Assembly (NCBI GenBank): GCA_964638515.1 | Contig: CAZWZL010000028.1 | Location: 1-41,585 of the forward strand | Direction of reading: 5' to 3' | Source: CAYPGJ01 sp964638515 | GTDB taxonomy: Bacteria; Planctomycetota; Phycisphaerae; Phycisphaerales; UBA1924 | DNA length: 41,585 nucleotides | In this document: piece by piece, positions 8,465 to 16,375 of the stretch | Numbering within the stretch: the stretch's first letter is position 1 | How the letters are laid out: every line of letters starts with the position of its first letter | The notes under the pieces: generated by a model | The model's database searches: none | What the model saw: only the letters and a program-made list of their open reading frames with translations | Told to the model about the DNA's origin: nothing | Translations under genes and position numbers: made by a program

Positions 8465-10240
8465 TCAGGGGATCGCGGGCGCGTCCTGCACTTCGAATCG
8501 GATGCCGTTGCGCTCGAGGGAGCGGCCCATGGCGTCGAACATCTCCGCGACGGCGATGTTGTATTCGATGAGGGCGCCGGCCTCTTCGAGTTCGGCGATG
8601 GCGAGGGCTTCCTGCCGGCGGAGCTTGAGGTCGAGGAAGGCCGCGGTGAGGGCGCGGAGCGTTTCCTCCTCGACGATGAGGGTTCGGAGGTTCTCGGCTG
8701 CGGCGAGTCGGGCGACGCGGGTCTGTTCGATGAGCTGGTAGTTGGCGGCGACGTTGCGCAGGGCGATCTTGACGCGGAGCGCGGCGTCCTGCGCGGCGGT
8801 TTTGTAGTCGAGCACGGCCTTCATTCGTTCGAGCCGGCGGGCGCGGGAGGCGGCTTCGCCGGCGCGGTTGCCGATGGGCTGCTCGAATTGAAGGGAGGCG
8901 ATGTAGTTCACGAAGTCGCCGTCGGTGATCTGGTCGTATGAGCCGCCGGGGGAGTCATCGAGCCCACCGAAGCGTGTGCGCACGGCGAGATCGAGGAGGG
9001 GGAGTCGGGCGTTGTCGGCGAAGGCCTGTCGGATGGAGGCGTCGTCGATGGCGAGCAGGGCTCGCTCGATCTCGGGGCGGCGGTCGAGCGCGGAGACGAG
9101 CGAGTCCACGAGGCTGAACTCGATGGGCTCGTCGACCGGGTCATCCACGGGCACGAGCAGCGCCTCGGAGCCGACGGGCAGGTCGGGATCGTTGAGGATG
9201 AGCTTGAGGCGATCGGAGTTCTGGCGGACGGCGCGCTGCGCGCGGATGACGTCGGCGCGACGACCTTCGACGCGCGCGACCGCGTCGGAGTATTCCGCGG
9301 GCCGCACGTCGAAATCGAGCCGGCCCTTGAGGACGTCGCGCGTCTGGATGCCGCGTTCGAGGAGACGATCGGCGATGAGGAGGCGGCGGCGCGCGCGGAC
9401 GAGGTCCCAATAGGCGGTCTCGGCTTCGAGCGCGGTGCGCATGGCCTGGGCCTTGAGGGACTGCACGCTGGATCGCTCGGCGTTGCGCGCGAGGCGGATT
9501 TCGGTCTCGGTGGCGTCGGAGCCGAAGCCCCGGAGGAGAGGCTGATTGAGACCAACCTCGATGAAGGCGGCGTTGGCGGGATCGGGCGCGGTGGTCAGGC
9601 CGGGCGTTCGGCTCTCGGTGTGCACCATGCCTTGCGCGACGGTGAAAGCGCCGCCGGAGGTGAGCGCGCGACGGACGCCGGTGTCGTAGCCGACGGCCTG
9701 CGAGACGTTGGCGCGGGAGGCCACGGGCACGCCGCCGACCACGGGGACGACGCGGGGTTCATCGGTGTTGGCCCAGTCGACGCCGGTGAAGAAGACCCAG
9801 TCAAAGCGGGCCTCGGCCTCGACGACGTGGGCCGCGCGGATGGCGGGATCGAGTTGCGCGGACTGGACGCGGAGGTTCTGCTGCACGGCGCCGCGGATGA
9901 CGCGTTCGAGCGAGACGACGATGGTTGGGGAGTCTTCGCCGAGGAGGTCTTGGTCGGCCGGGGGGGTGAGATGCTGGTAGGAGGGCCAGCCGGAGATGGA
10001 GTTGAGCTCGGTGCGGCGGGCGTCGGTGAGGCCGAGATCGGTGACGGCGGCGCGCTGAATGGGCTTGGGGGGAGCGGATTCGGGCGTGCGGCCACCGGTC
10101 TCCTGTTCAGCGGACTGCACGATGGAACGGCGGAGGTCGGTGGTGGAGGGGTGCTCGGTGGTGGAAGCGCACCCGCAGAGGGATATGACCAATGCTGAGA
10201 GCGTTGGGTGGCGGAGGCGGTTTGGGCGGCTGGGAGGCAC
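8465..10240 (-). CDS. TolC-family outer-membrane efflux lipoprotein
   Basis: Probable outer-membrane channel of an efflux or type I secretion system. The long open frame has no good ATG near its signal sequence; the GTG at 10240 gives a plausible lipoprotein signal (RLRHPTLSALVISLCGC) and a protein of about 591 residues. The body is rich in long alpha-helical hairpins with heptad-like Ala, Leu and Arg (two repeats, about 240-400 and 440-580), including LNQPLLRGFGSDATETEIRLA and the matching LQFEQPIGNRAGEAASRARRL, as in the duplicated TolC fold. No periplasmic adaptor or inner-membrane pump is encoded next to it. It is divergent from the SH3-domain gene, with a 190-base gap holding both promoters. 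Confidence 0.82.
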   Translation of the reverse strand: MPPSRPNRLRHPTLSALVISLCGCASTTEHPSTTDLRRSIVQSAEQETGGRTPESAPPKPIQRAAVTDLGLTDARRTELNSISGWPSYQHLTPPADQDLLGEDSPTIVVSLERVIRGAVQQNLRVQSAQLDPAIRAAHVVEAEARFDWVFFTGVDWANTDEPRVVPVVGGVPVASRANVSQAVGYDTGVRRALTSGGAFTVAQGMVHTESRTPGLTTAPDPANAAFIEVGLNQPLLRGFGSDATETEIRLARNAERSSVQSLKAQAMRTALEAETAYWDLVRARRRLLIADRLLERGIQTRDVLKGRLDFDVRPAEYSDAVARVEGRRADVIRAQRAVRQNSDRLKLILNDPDLPVGSEALLVPVDDPVDEPIEFSLVDSLVSALDRRPEIERALLAIDDASIRQAFADNARLPLLDLAVRTRFGGLDDSPGGSYDQITDGDFVNYIASLQFEQPIGNRAGEAASRARRLERMKAVLDYKTAAQDAALRVKIALRNVAANYQLIEQTRVARLAAAENLRTLIVEEETLRALTAAFLDLKLRRQEALAIAELEEAGALIEYNIAVAEMFDAMGRSLERNGIRFEVQDAPAIP

Positions 10241-10430
10241 GGGGCGGACACTAGCCAGAGGGGGGAGGGGGGTCAAAGCGGGGAATCGATGGGAAAGCGC
10301 GCGGGCGCGCGTGGTCCGGGGCGTCCGATATCCGATAGTGTTGGGGGATGGGTACGCGCTCGTCCCGGGCCTTCGGGCCGCGAAGCGGGCGGGTTGCACG
10401 ACGCATACTTCTAGAGAGGCTTGAACGGCG

Positions 10431-11819
10431 ATGATGACTCCTTCCAGGTCCCGAACGAGTGCGGGCACGGCTCGCGTGTTGGCGATGTCGGCGGCGGCGT
10501 GGGTGGCTCCGGCGTGCGTGATGTTTGTGCCCCTCGAGGCTGCGGCGCAGCTGAACGCCGTGGACCCGTATCACGTGGTCGTATCGGCGGAGAATGTGAA
10601 CCTGCGTTGCGGGGCCGGGTCGGTGTGGTACGCGGTGGCGTCGCTGAGCCCGGGTGATGTGTTGCGCGTGGACGGTGTGGATGCGGGATGGCTGCGCGTG
10701 ATATATCCGTCGGGGGTTCCGGCGGTGATCAAGGCGACGGACGCCATGTTGGATGAGGCGCGCGGGTCGGTGAAGCTGACGGCGCCGTCTCGTCTGCTCG
10801 CGAGCAATCCGCGGGGCGGGGTGTTTGAGTCGTGGCAGACCCTGCTCGAGAAGGAGCTGGCGTCGGGCACGGAGCTGACATACATCGAGACGCTCAAGGA
10901 CGCGTCGGGCGGGGTGTCGGGGTACCGAGTGATCGCGCCGGAGGGCGCGCGTGGGTATGTGTCGGAGCGGTTTGTGCGCGCGGCCACGGACGTGGAGATC
11001 GCGGCGGTGAAGGGTGCGCAGGCGCCGCCGCCGGTCGCCATGACCACTCCTCCGGCTTCGAGTGGATCGTCGGAGACGACGCCGGGCGCTGAGGCGCCTG
11101 CGCAGGCCGCGACGACGACGGCCACCACGCCCGTGGCGGCAGGGGGCGCACAGGAGGCCGGGCAGCCGGCGCCCGCCGCGACCACGGAGCCTGCGGCGGC
11201 GGAGGCTCCCATCGAGCCGGTCGCCTTGGTTCCCGTCGAGCCGCCAGCGCCGGCTGGTCCGTCATTGAAGAACCTGGACTCGGCGTACGACGCGCTCAAG
11301 AGCGTGCCGACGGAGGATGCTGAGATCGAGCCGCTGATCGCCGAGTACGAGCGGTTCCTGGCTTCGTTGCCGGAGACGTCGGCCAATTCGGGGCGGCGGG
11401 CGTACGCACGGGCGAAGATCGATCTGCTGAGGGCGCGCGGAGAGTTGCAGAACGCCATCCGCGCTGCGGCGGAAGTGGAGATGAACGCGAGGCGCGGGTC
11501 GTCCTCGATCGAGGAGCTGCGCGCGGCGCTGGCCGCGAAGCCCAGGTACACGGTGGTCGGGCGGTTGAGCGCGAGCACGGTGTACGACGGGACGCGGCTC
11601 CCGCTGATGTACCGCATCCTGAGCATCGAGAATTTCCCGGGGCGCACGCTGGCGTACGTCACGCCTGCGCCGGGCGTGGAGCTGACGACGAGAATCGGCT
11701 CGCTGGTGGGGGTAGTGGGTGACGGCGCGGTGGATGCGGCGCTTGGTGTGCCGGTGCTGACGCCCAAGCGCGTTGATTTCCTGGCCACGGTGCAGGCGCC
11801 GCCCGCGTCACAGCCTTGA
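10431..11819 (+). CDS. Secreted SH3-domain protein
   Basis: A predicted exported protein of 462 residues, function unknown beyond domain level. The N-terminus has a signal-like hydrophobic stretch (VLAMSAAAWVAPACVMFVPLEAAA) ending before QLNAVD. A bacterial SH3 domain follows (about 47-105; SAENVNLRCGAGSVWYAV, then GDVLRVDGVDAGWLRVIYP). A second SH3-like segment lies at about 140-185 (TYIETL ... YRVIAPEGARGYVSERFV). Then come a low-complexity Ala/Pro/Thr linker (about 195-285), a helical segment (about 290-370), and a C-terminal beta-rich domain (RYTVVGRLSASTVYDGTRLPLMYRI). Such SH3b proteins often bind cell-wall or envelope polymers. It ends just before a bidirectional terminator. Confidence 0.75.
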   Translation: MMTPSRSRTSAGTARVLAMSAAAWVAPACVMFVPLEAAAQLNAVDPYHVVVSAENVNLRCGAGSVWYAVASLSPGDVLRVDGVDAGWLRVIYPSGVPAVIKATDAMLDEARGSVKLTAPSRLLASNPRGGVFESWQTLLEKELASGTELTYIETLKDASGGVSGYRVIAPEGARGYVSERFVRAATDVEIAAVKGAQAPPPVAMTTPPASSGSSETTPGAEAPAQAATTTATTPVAAGGAQEAGQPAPAATTEPAAAEAPIEPVALVPVEPPAPAGPSLKNLDSAYDALKSVPTEDAEIEPLIAEYERFLASLPETSANSGRRAYARAKIDLLRARGELQNAIRAAAEVEMNARRGSSSIEELRAALAAKPRYTVVGRLSASTVYDGTRLPLMYRILSIENFPGRTLAYVTPAPGVELTTRIGSLVGVVGDGAVDAALGVPVLTPKRVDFLATVQAPPASQP

Positions 11820-11863
11820 GTGTTTGGCCCGATCTGGCGTCGGGCTCCCCGTCGTGAATAAGA

Positions 11864-11894
11864 ACAACGCCCGGTCGGAATGGCCGGGCGTTGT
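11864..11894. terminator. Bidirectional hairpin terminator between convergent genes
   Basis: A perfect 11-bp stem (ACAACGCCCGG at 11864-11874 pairing with CCGGGCGTTGT at 11884-11894) with a 9-base loop. It lies between the stop of the SH3-domain gene and the stop of the convergent EF-hand gene. It lacks a long U tract on either side, so intrinsic strength is uncertain. Confidence 0.7.
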
Positions 11895-11927
11895 CACATC
11901 GCTTCCCCCTCAGGTGACGATGGTGGA

Positions 11928-12788
11928 TCAGCCGGGTTCGCCGGCGATGCGGGAGAGCAGCTCGTTCAGGTCTCCGAAGGAGATGCGACCGTCGTTGTCG
12001 AAGTCGAAGGCCGAGTTGAACAGGGGGTCTCCGACGCCCGTGCCGTAGCCCTCGATCAGGCCGGCGAGCTGTTGCTGGTGCGTGGACGAAACGGGCGAGC
12101 TGAGGTTGGAGAGCACGTGGTTGAGGTCGGTGAAGTCGACCACGCCGTCGTTGTTGGTGTCGAATCGCGCGTCGAAGCCCTGCTCGCCTTGACGTCGGCC
12201 GTAGGAAGAGAGCAGGGTGGTGACGTCGGAGAGTGAGAACGTCTGAGCCACGGGCTTCGGGGGTGTGGCCGCCAGAGCGGAGAGCGCGGTGTTGAGATCG
12301 TTGAAGTCGATCCGTCCGTCGCTGTTGAAGTCGAATCTCGGGTCGAACCGCGGATCGCCGTTGACGGCGCCGTACGCGGCCAGCAGGCCGTTGAGATCGG
12401 TCTGCGAAGCGTCAGGAGTGGCCGGCGGCGTCTCCTGCGCGGGCGCCGCGGGTGTTGCGCTCACGGTCTGCACATCCTGCGCGACCTGGGCCACGGCCTT
12501 GACGGGCGCCACGTCCTGCGCGGCGTTCGCCGGGAGCGTGGGAGCGACGGGCGTCGTGGTCGGGACGGCCTGTTTCGCGGCGATGTCCGCCTTGATCGCG
12601 GCTGCGCGCTTCGCGGCGTGCGACCGGCTGGTCTCGGAAAGCTGCACGACATCGGCGCGCGTGTTGGTTGTCTCTTCCGAAGTGACGCTGATGGCGGGCT
12701 TGGCCTTTGGCGAAGCCTCAGCGGTTGAGGAGCCCAGCGCGAGCGCTCCGGCGAGTTCGGTGGCGTTGTTCAGATTCGTGATATGCAT
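11928..12788 (-). CDS. Three-repeat EF-hand/dockerin-like protein
   Basis: A 286-residue protein of unknown role with three Ca2+-binding-like repeats in its C-terminal half: FDFNSDGRIDFNDLN, FDTNNDGVVDFTDLN and FDFDNDGRISFGDLN. Each follows a helix with an L-x-x-YG motif, and each is followed by a short helix such as HVLSNL or ELLSRI. Spacing of the Asp/Asn residues matches an EF-hand loop. There is no ordinary signal peptide. The first 80 residues are polar and contain ADVVQLSETSR followed by AAAIKADIAAKQ, which loosely recalls the C-terminal part of FlgM-like anti-sigma factors; this is only a resemblance. A low-complexity Ala/Pro/Val/Thr linker joins the halves. The same repeat type occurs in the tails of the three downstream dehydrogenases, so a common surface module is possible. 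Confidence 0.72.
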   Translation of the reverse strand: MHITNLNNATELAGALALGSSTAEASPKAKPAISVTSEETTNTRADVVQLSETSRSHAAKRAAAIKADIAAKQAVPTTTPVAPTLPANAAQDVAPVKAVAQVAQDVQTVSATPAAPAQETPPATPDASQTDLNGLLAAYGAVNGDPRFDPRFDFNSDGRIDFNDLNTALSALAATPPKPVAQTFSLSDVTTLLSSYGRRQGEQGFDARFDTNNDGVVDFTDLNHVLSNLSSPVSSTHQQQLAGLIEGYGTGVGDPLFNSAFDFDNDGRISFGDLNELLSRIAGEPG

Positions 12789-12884
12789 CGTCGTCTCCTT
12801 GTTCTGCGCACGGATCGCGCGAGCCCGACCTAGCCGGGGCGCGGGCGTGTCGCGGGGCGCGTCGCAAACGGCTTGCCAGCAGAG

Positions 12885-13298
12885 CTACGGGCCGACGTGC
12901 ACGACGACCCGGCGCTCATGCGGGCGGGCGCGGTGCTCCCAGACGAACACGCCCTGCCACGCGCCGAGGGCGAGCGAGGCGTTGGTGATCGGGATGGAGA
13001 GGGAGACCTGCGTGAGGGCGGAGCGGATGTGGGAGGGCATGTCGTCGGGCCCCTCGTCGGTGTGAATGAAACGGGGGTCGCCGTCGGGCACGTGCCGGTC
13101 CATCCATGCCTCGAGATCGGCGCGGGCCGAGGGATCGGCGTTTTCCTGAATGAGGAGGCTCGCGGAGGTGTGGCGGATGAAGATGGTGCAGAGGCCCTCG
13201 AGGGCGCCGCTCTCGCGAACGCAGCGCGTGACTTCGCGCGTGATCTCGTGGAGCCCGCGTCCCGGCGTTCGGACGAGAAGTTCGCGGGTGAGGCTCAT
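12885..13298 (-). CDS. yjbQ: YjbQ/UPF0047 family protein
   Basis: A small soluble protein of 137 residues that matches the YjbQ family over its full length. Key stretches are FIRHTSASLLIQENAD, the acidic HTDEGPDDMPSHIRSAL region, and the LGAWQGVFVWEHR signature near the C-terminus. Members are trimeric and show weak thiamine-phosphate synthase activity in vitro; the true cellular role is unsettled. It lies between the EF-hand gene and the first PQQ-type dehydrogenase on the same strand, with gaps of 96 and 28 bases, so it may be co-transcribed with the latter. Confidence 0.88.
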   Translation of the reverse strand: MSLTRELLVRTPGRGLHEITREVTRCVRESGALEGLCTIFIRHTSASLLIQENADPSARADLEAWMDRHVPDGDPRFIHTDEGPDDMPSHIRSALTQVSLSIPITNASLALGAWQGVFVWEHRARPHERRVVVHVGP

Positions 13299-13326
13299 GC
13301 GGAGGACGATACCGCGGGCGGGCGCG

Positions 13327-14676
13327 TCATTGGGGGCACTCGAGCCCGAAGCTGCTCAGAACCTCGTTCAGGTCGGTGAACGTGTACGTCGTGCCGAAAT
13401 CGCTGAGAACGAGATTGAGGTCGAAGAAGTCGACGCCGCCGTCCCCGGAGATGTCGCCGGGCAGCGGGAGGTCGTCGCTGCGGATTCGGTACACGCGGCC
13501 GGGGTCGTAGGTCATGACGTAGAGGGTTCCTTCGGCGTCGCGCCCGAAGGACGGCAGGAACGGGCGCGCGGCGCCGAAGAGCTCGTTGCTGTGCTCGACC
13601 AGGTCGGTGAGCGTGGCGCCGTCGAATCGCATGGAAAACACTCGGCCCTGACCGAAGTCGGCGAAGAAATACCGGCCGAAGTGCGAGCACTGGCGGCCGT
13701 TGCGGTTTACGTAGCCCGCGGTGACAGAGCTGAACGTGCCGTTCTGCGCCCAGAAATGGGCGGGGTCGGTGAGCGGCAGATACATGGCGGGGATGTTGTT
13801 GTGGGGGGCGAGCGCTTCGAGAATCGGCCAGCCGAAGTTGAGCGCGGGGGCGTTGGCGGGGGCGACGTCGATCTCCTCGAAGTTCGCGCCGCCGACGTCG
13901 CCGAGGATCATGGCGTTGGTGTGAGCGCGGCCCTGATCGTCGAACGACCATTTCCACGAATTGCGAAAGCCGACGTGCCAGAGTTCCGGCCTTGCATTGG
14001 AGACGGGCGGGTTGTTCTGCGGGAGGAACGGGTTGGTGGGGGGGATGTCGAAGCCGGTGGGGTGGGCGTCGGGAACGTTGACGTCGATGCGGAGGATCTT
14101 GCCGAGGAGGGAGGATGGGTCCTGCGCGAGCGGCTCTACGCCGGCTTCGCCGAGGGCGACGTACAGGAACCCGTCGGGCCCGAAGGCGATGGTTCCGGCG
14201 TTGTGCACGCCGGGCGGGCGCTGAATGTAGGGGTTGCCGTCGAACACGAGATTGAATTGCGAAGCGGGATCGGCGATCCAGGGGTTCGCGGCGGAACGGT
14301 TGAATCGAGCAATGACGATTACGCCTTCGGGATCGGCCGAGCTGAACAGCACGAAGAAGCGGCCGGACTGGGCGTAATCGGGCGCGAACGCGAGCCCGAG
14401 GCATCCCATCTCGTCGAAGAAGCGGACCTGGGGGCGGATGTCGAGAAAGAACTGCGCGCGCGGGACGCCGCCTTCGAGCACGTACACGATGCCGCCTTGC
14501 GAGAGGACGTACTGAACGTCGGCTTGCGCGGGACTTTGGATGAACGCGACGGGCGCCCAGAATGAGCCGGGCAGGAGGTCCGCGTGCAGGGGGGCGAGCG
14601 AGCCCCCATGGGCCGCGTTGGTGAGCGCGACAAGCACGCCGATGGCGAAATGTCCGAGAGTTGTGGTTGCCCGCAT
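13327..14676 (-). CDS. PQQ-dependent sugar dehydrogenase-like protein with dockerin-like tail (paralogue 1)
   Basis: A secreted protein of 449 residues. A signal peptide (ATTTLGHFAIGVLVALTNAAHGG) precedes a six-bladed propeller of the glucose/sorbosone dehydrogenase family: LGLAFAPDYAQSGRFFVLF, GVHNAGTIAFGPDGFLYVALG, LGKILRIDV, HVGFRNSWKWSFD and ILGDVGGANFEEIDV. The tail (about 405-449) is GDISGDGGVDFFDLN followed by VLSDFG and DLNEVLSSFGLEC, a dockerin-like Ca2+ motif. The family site usually reads H-N-G-G and G-D-G-G; this copy has H-N-A-G and G-E-A-G, so PQQ or Ca2+ binding may be altered. It is the last of three tandem paralogues in the direction of transcription and is closest to paralogue 2. 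Confidence 0.83.
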   Translation of the reverse strand: MRATTTLGHFAIGVLVALTNAAHGGSLAPLHADLLPGSFWAPVAFIQSPAQADVQYVLSQGGIVYVLEGGVPRAQFFLDIRPQVRFFDEMGCLGLAFAPDYAQSGRFFVLFSSADPEGVIVIARFNRSAANPWIADPASQFNLVFDGNPYIQRPPGVHNAGTIAFGPDGFLYVALGEAGVEPLAQDPSSLLGKILRIDVNVPDAHPTGFDIPPTNPFLPQNNPPVSNARPELWHVGFRNSWKWSFDDQGRAHTNAMILGDVGGANFEEIDVAPANAPALNFGWPILEALAPHNNIPAMYLPLTDPAHFWAQNGTFSSVTAGYVNRNGRQCSHFGRYFFADFGQGRVFSMRFDGATLTDLVEHSNELFGAARPFLPSFGRDAEGTLYVMTYDPGRVYRIRSDDLPLPGDISGDGGVDFFDLNLVLSDFGTTYTFTDLNEVLSSFGLECPQ

Positions 14677-14788
14677 GGCGCGGCCTCCTCCTCCCCCGGC
14701 AACGGATCAGCCCCGGATTGTCTCACCGCAACGGGGTCTGGCGATCGCGATCTGGAGGAGGGCGGAACGGGCCGCGCTCCGTCGGTCG

Positions 14789-16135
14789 CTACTTGCCGCA
14801 CTCCAAGCCGAAGTTGGAAAGCACGCCGATGAGTTCCGGAGCGTGGTAGAGGGAGCCGAAGTAGGAGAGCGCGAGCGTGAGGTCGTTGATGTCGACACCA
14901 CCGTCGTGATTGAGATCACCCATGAGCGGGACATCGTCGGTGACGATCTTGAAGATCGTTCCCGGGTTGTACCGCAGCACGTATTGATTGCCGGAGGCAT
15001 CGCGCGCGAAGGAGGGGATGAAGAATCGCTCGGCGCCGAACAGGTCGACGGTGTGATCCACGATGTCGTCGATGCCGGCGCCGTTGAACCGCGCCGAGTA
15101 GACCTCGCCCTTGCCGAAATCGGCGAAGAAATAGCGGCCGAAGTAGGAGCACTGGCGACCGTTTCGATTGACGTATCCGCCGGAGATCGACGAGAACCCG
15201 ACGTGTTCGTAGGAATACACGGGGTCGGTGAGCGGGAGGTGCATGGCCGGGAGATTGGAAAGTGGATGGAGCGCTTCGAAGAGCGGCCAGCCGAAGTTCA
15301 GGCCGCCGACTCCGGCGGGCGCCACGTCGATCTCCTCGAAGAACGCGGAGCCCACGTCTCCGATGATCATCGCGTTGGTGCGGCCGCGCCCTCGATCATC
15401 GAATGACCACTTCCATGGATTGCGCAGGCCCACGTGCCAGAACTCGGGGCGGGCTCCGGCGACGGGCGGGTTGTTCTGCGGCAGGTACGGGTTTGTGGGC
15501 GGGATGTCGTAGCCGATCGGGTTGGAATCCGGGACGTTCACGTTGATGCGCAGGATCTTGCCGTGGAGTGAGGAGGGGTCTTGCGCGAGATCTTCGAGCC
15601 CGGAGTCGCCGATCGCGATGTAGAGGTGGCCGTCGGGCCCGAAGGCCATGGTGCCCGCGTTGTGGATGCCGGGCGGGCGCTGGATGTACGGTTTGCCGTC
15701 GAACGTGAGGTTGAACTGGGAGGCGGGGTCGGCCACCCAGGGATTGGTCGCGGAGCGCTTGAAGCGCGCGATCACGATGGCGCCTTCCGGATTCGACGAG
15801 TTGAAGAATACGTAGAAGCGCCCGGACTGCGCGTAGTCGGGCGCGAAGGCGAGCCCGAGGCAGCCCATCTCGCCGAAGAAGCGAACCTGCGGCCGGATGT
15901 TCAGGAACTCCCGCTGCAGCAGCGAGCCGTTGCGAATGACGCGGATGATGCCGCCCTGGAGCAGGACATACTGCACGTTGGCCTGCGCGGGGTCCTGGAT
16001 CATCGCGATGGGAATCCAGAGATTCTGCGCGAAGATCTCGGTGCGGATGGGGGCGAGGTCTTCGGCTTTGGCCGCGGACGTCAGGCTCGCCGCCGACATG
16101 ATGAACAATGCAAACCAATTCCGGGCTCTGCGCAT
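14789..16135 (-). CDS. PQQ-dependent sugar dehydrogenase-like protein with dockerin-like tail (paralogue 2)
   Basis: A secreted protein of 448 residues that aligns almost end to end with paralogue 1. The signal peptide is WFALFIMSAASLTSAAKA. Shared stretches include PAQANVQYVLLQGGI, RPQVRFFGEMGCLGLAFAPDY, GIHNAGTMAFGPDGHLYIAIGDSG, GKILRINV and GLRNPWKWSFD. The tail has GDLNHDGGVDINDLT followed by LALSYFG and GVLSNFGLEC. Like paralogue 1 it has H-N-A-G where most members have H-N-G-G; unlike it, GDSG keeps the aspartate. A 112-base gap separates it from paralogue 1 and a 240-base gap with a terminator separates it from paralogue 3, so it may have its own promoter. The physiological substrate and electron acceptor are unknown. 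Confidence 0.83.
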   Translation of the reverse strand: MRRARNWFALFIMSAASLTSAAKAEDLAPIRTEIFAQNLWIPIAMIQDPAQANVQYVLLQGGIIRVIRNGSLLQREFLNIRPQVRFFGEMGCLGLAFAPDYAQSGRFYVFFNSSNPEGAIVIARFKRSATNPWVADPASQFNLTFDGKPYIQRPPGIHNAGTMAFGPDGHLYIAIGDSGLEDLAQDPSSLHGKILRINVNVPDSNPIGYDIPPTNPYLPQNNPPVAGARPEFWHVGLRNPWKWSFDDRGRGRTNAMIIGDVGSAFFEEIDVAPAGVGGLNFGWPLFEALHPLSNLPAMHLPLTDPVYSYEHVGFSSISGGYVNRNGRQCSYFGRYFFADFGKGEVYSARFNGAGIDDIVDHTVDLFGAERFFIPSFARDASGNQYVLRYNPGTIFKIVTDDVPLMGDLNHDGGVDINDLTLALSYFGSLYHAPELIGVLSNFGLECGK

Positions 16136-16320
16136 GTGCTTGGCTCGATCTCCCCCGCGCGTCCGTCGTTCGTGGACCGTGAGCGCTGCTCTCTCCGTGC
16201 CGGGCCGAGTCCCGGGTCCTCCCCCAAACCGTCATAACGTAGGGAGCGTGCCGGGCGGATCAAGCCCCTCGTCCTTCTTTTTTTTGGTTTGAGGGCTGGC
16301 GGGGGCCGGCGCCGCAACGA

Positions 16321-16347
16321 AAAGCCCCGCTCGAGGAGAGCGGGGCG
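16321..16347 (-). terminator. Intrinsic terminator after paralogue 3
   Basis: A perfect 9-bp GC stem (16325-16333 pairing with 16339-16347, loop GAGGA) followed on the minus strand by TTTT at 16324-16321. It lies 29 bases past the stop of the 16376-17818 gene and fits a rho-independent terminator for it, which would separate its transcript from the two paralogues downstream. Confidence 0.75.
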
Positions 16348-16375
16348 GGGGAGGCAGGCGTGTTGCGCACCGGCG

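Noticed and set aside
16278..16285. Run of eight T as a plus-strand terminator
   Set aside because: No stable hairpin precedes it on the plus strand and no plus-strand gene ends nearby; the real terminator here is the minus-strand hairpin at 16321-16347.
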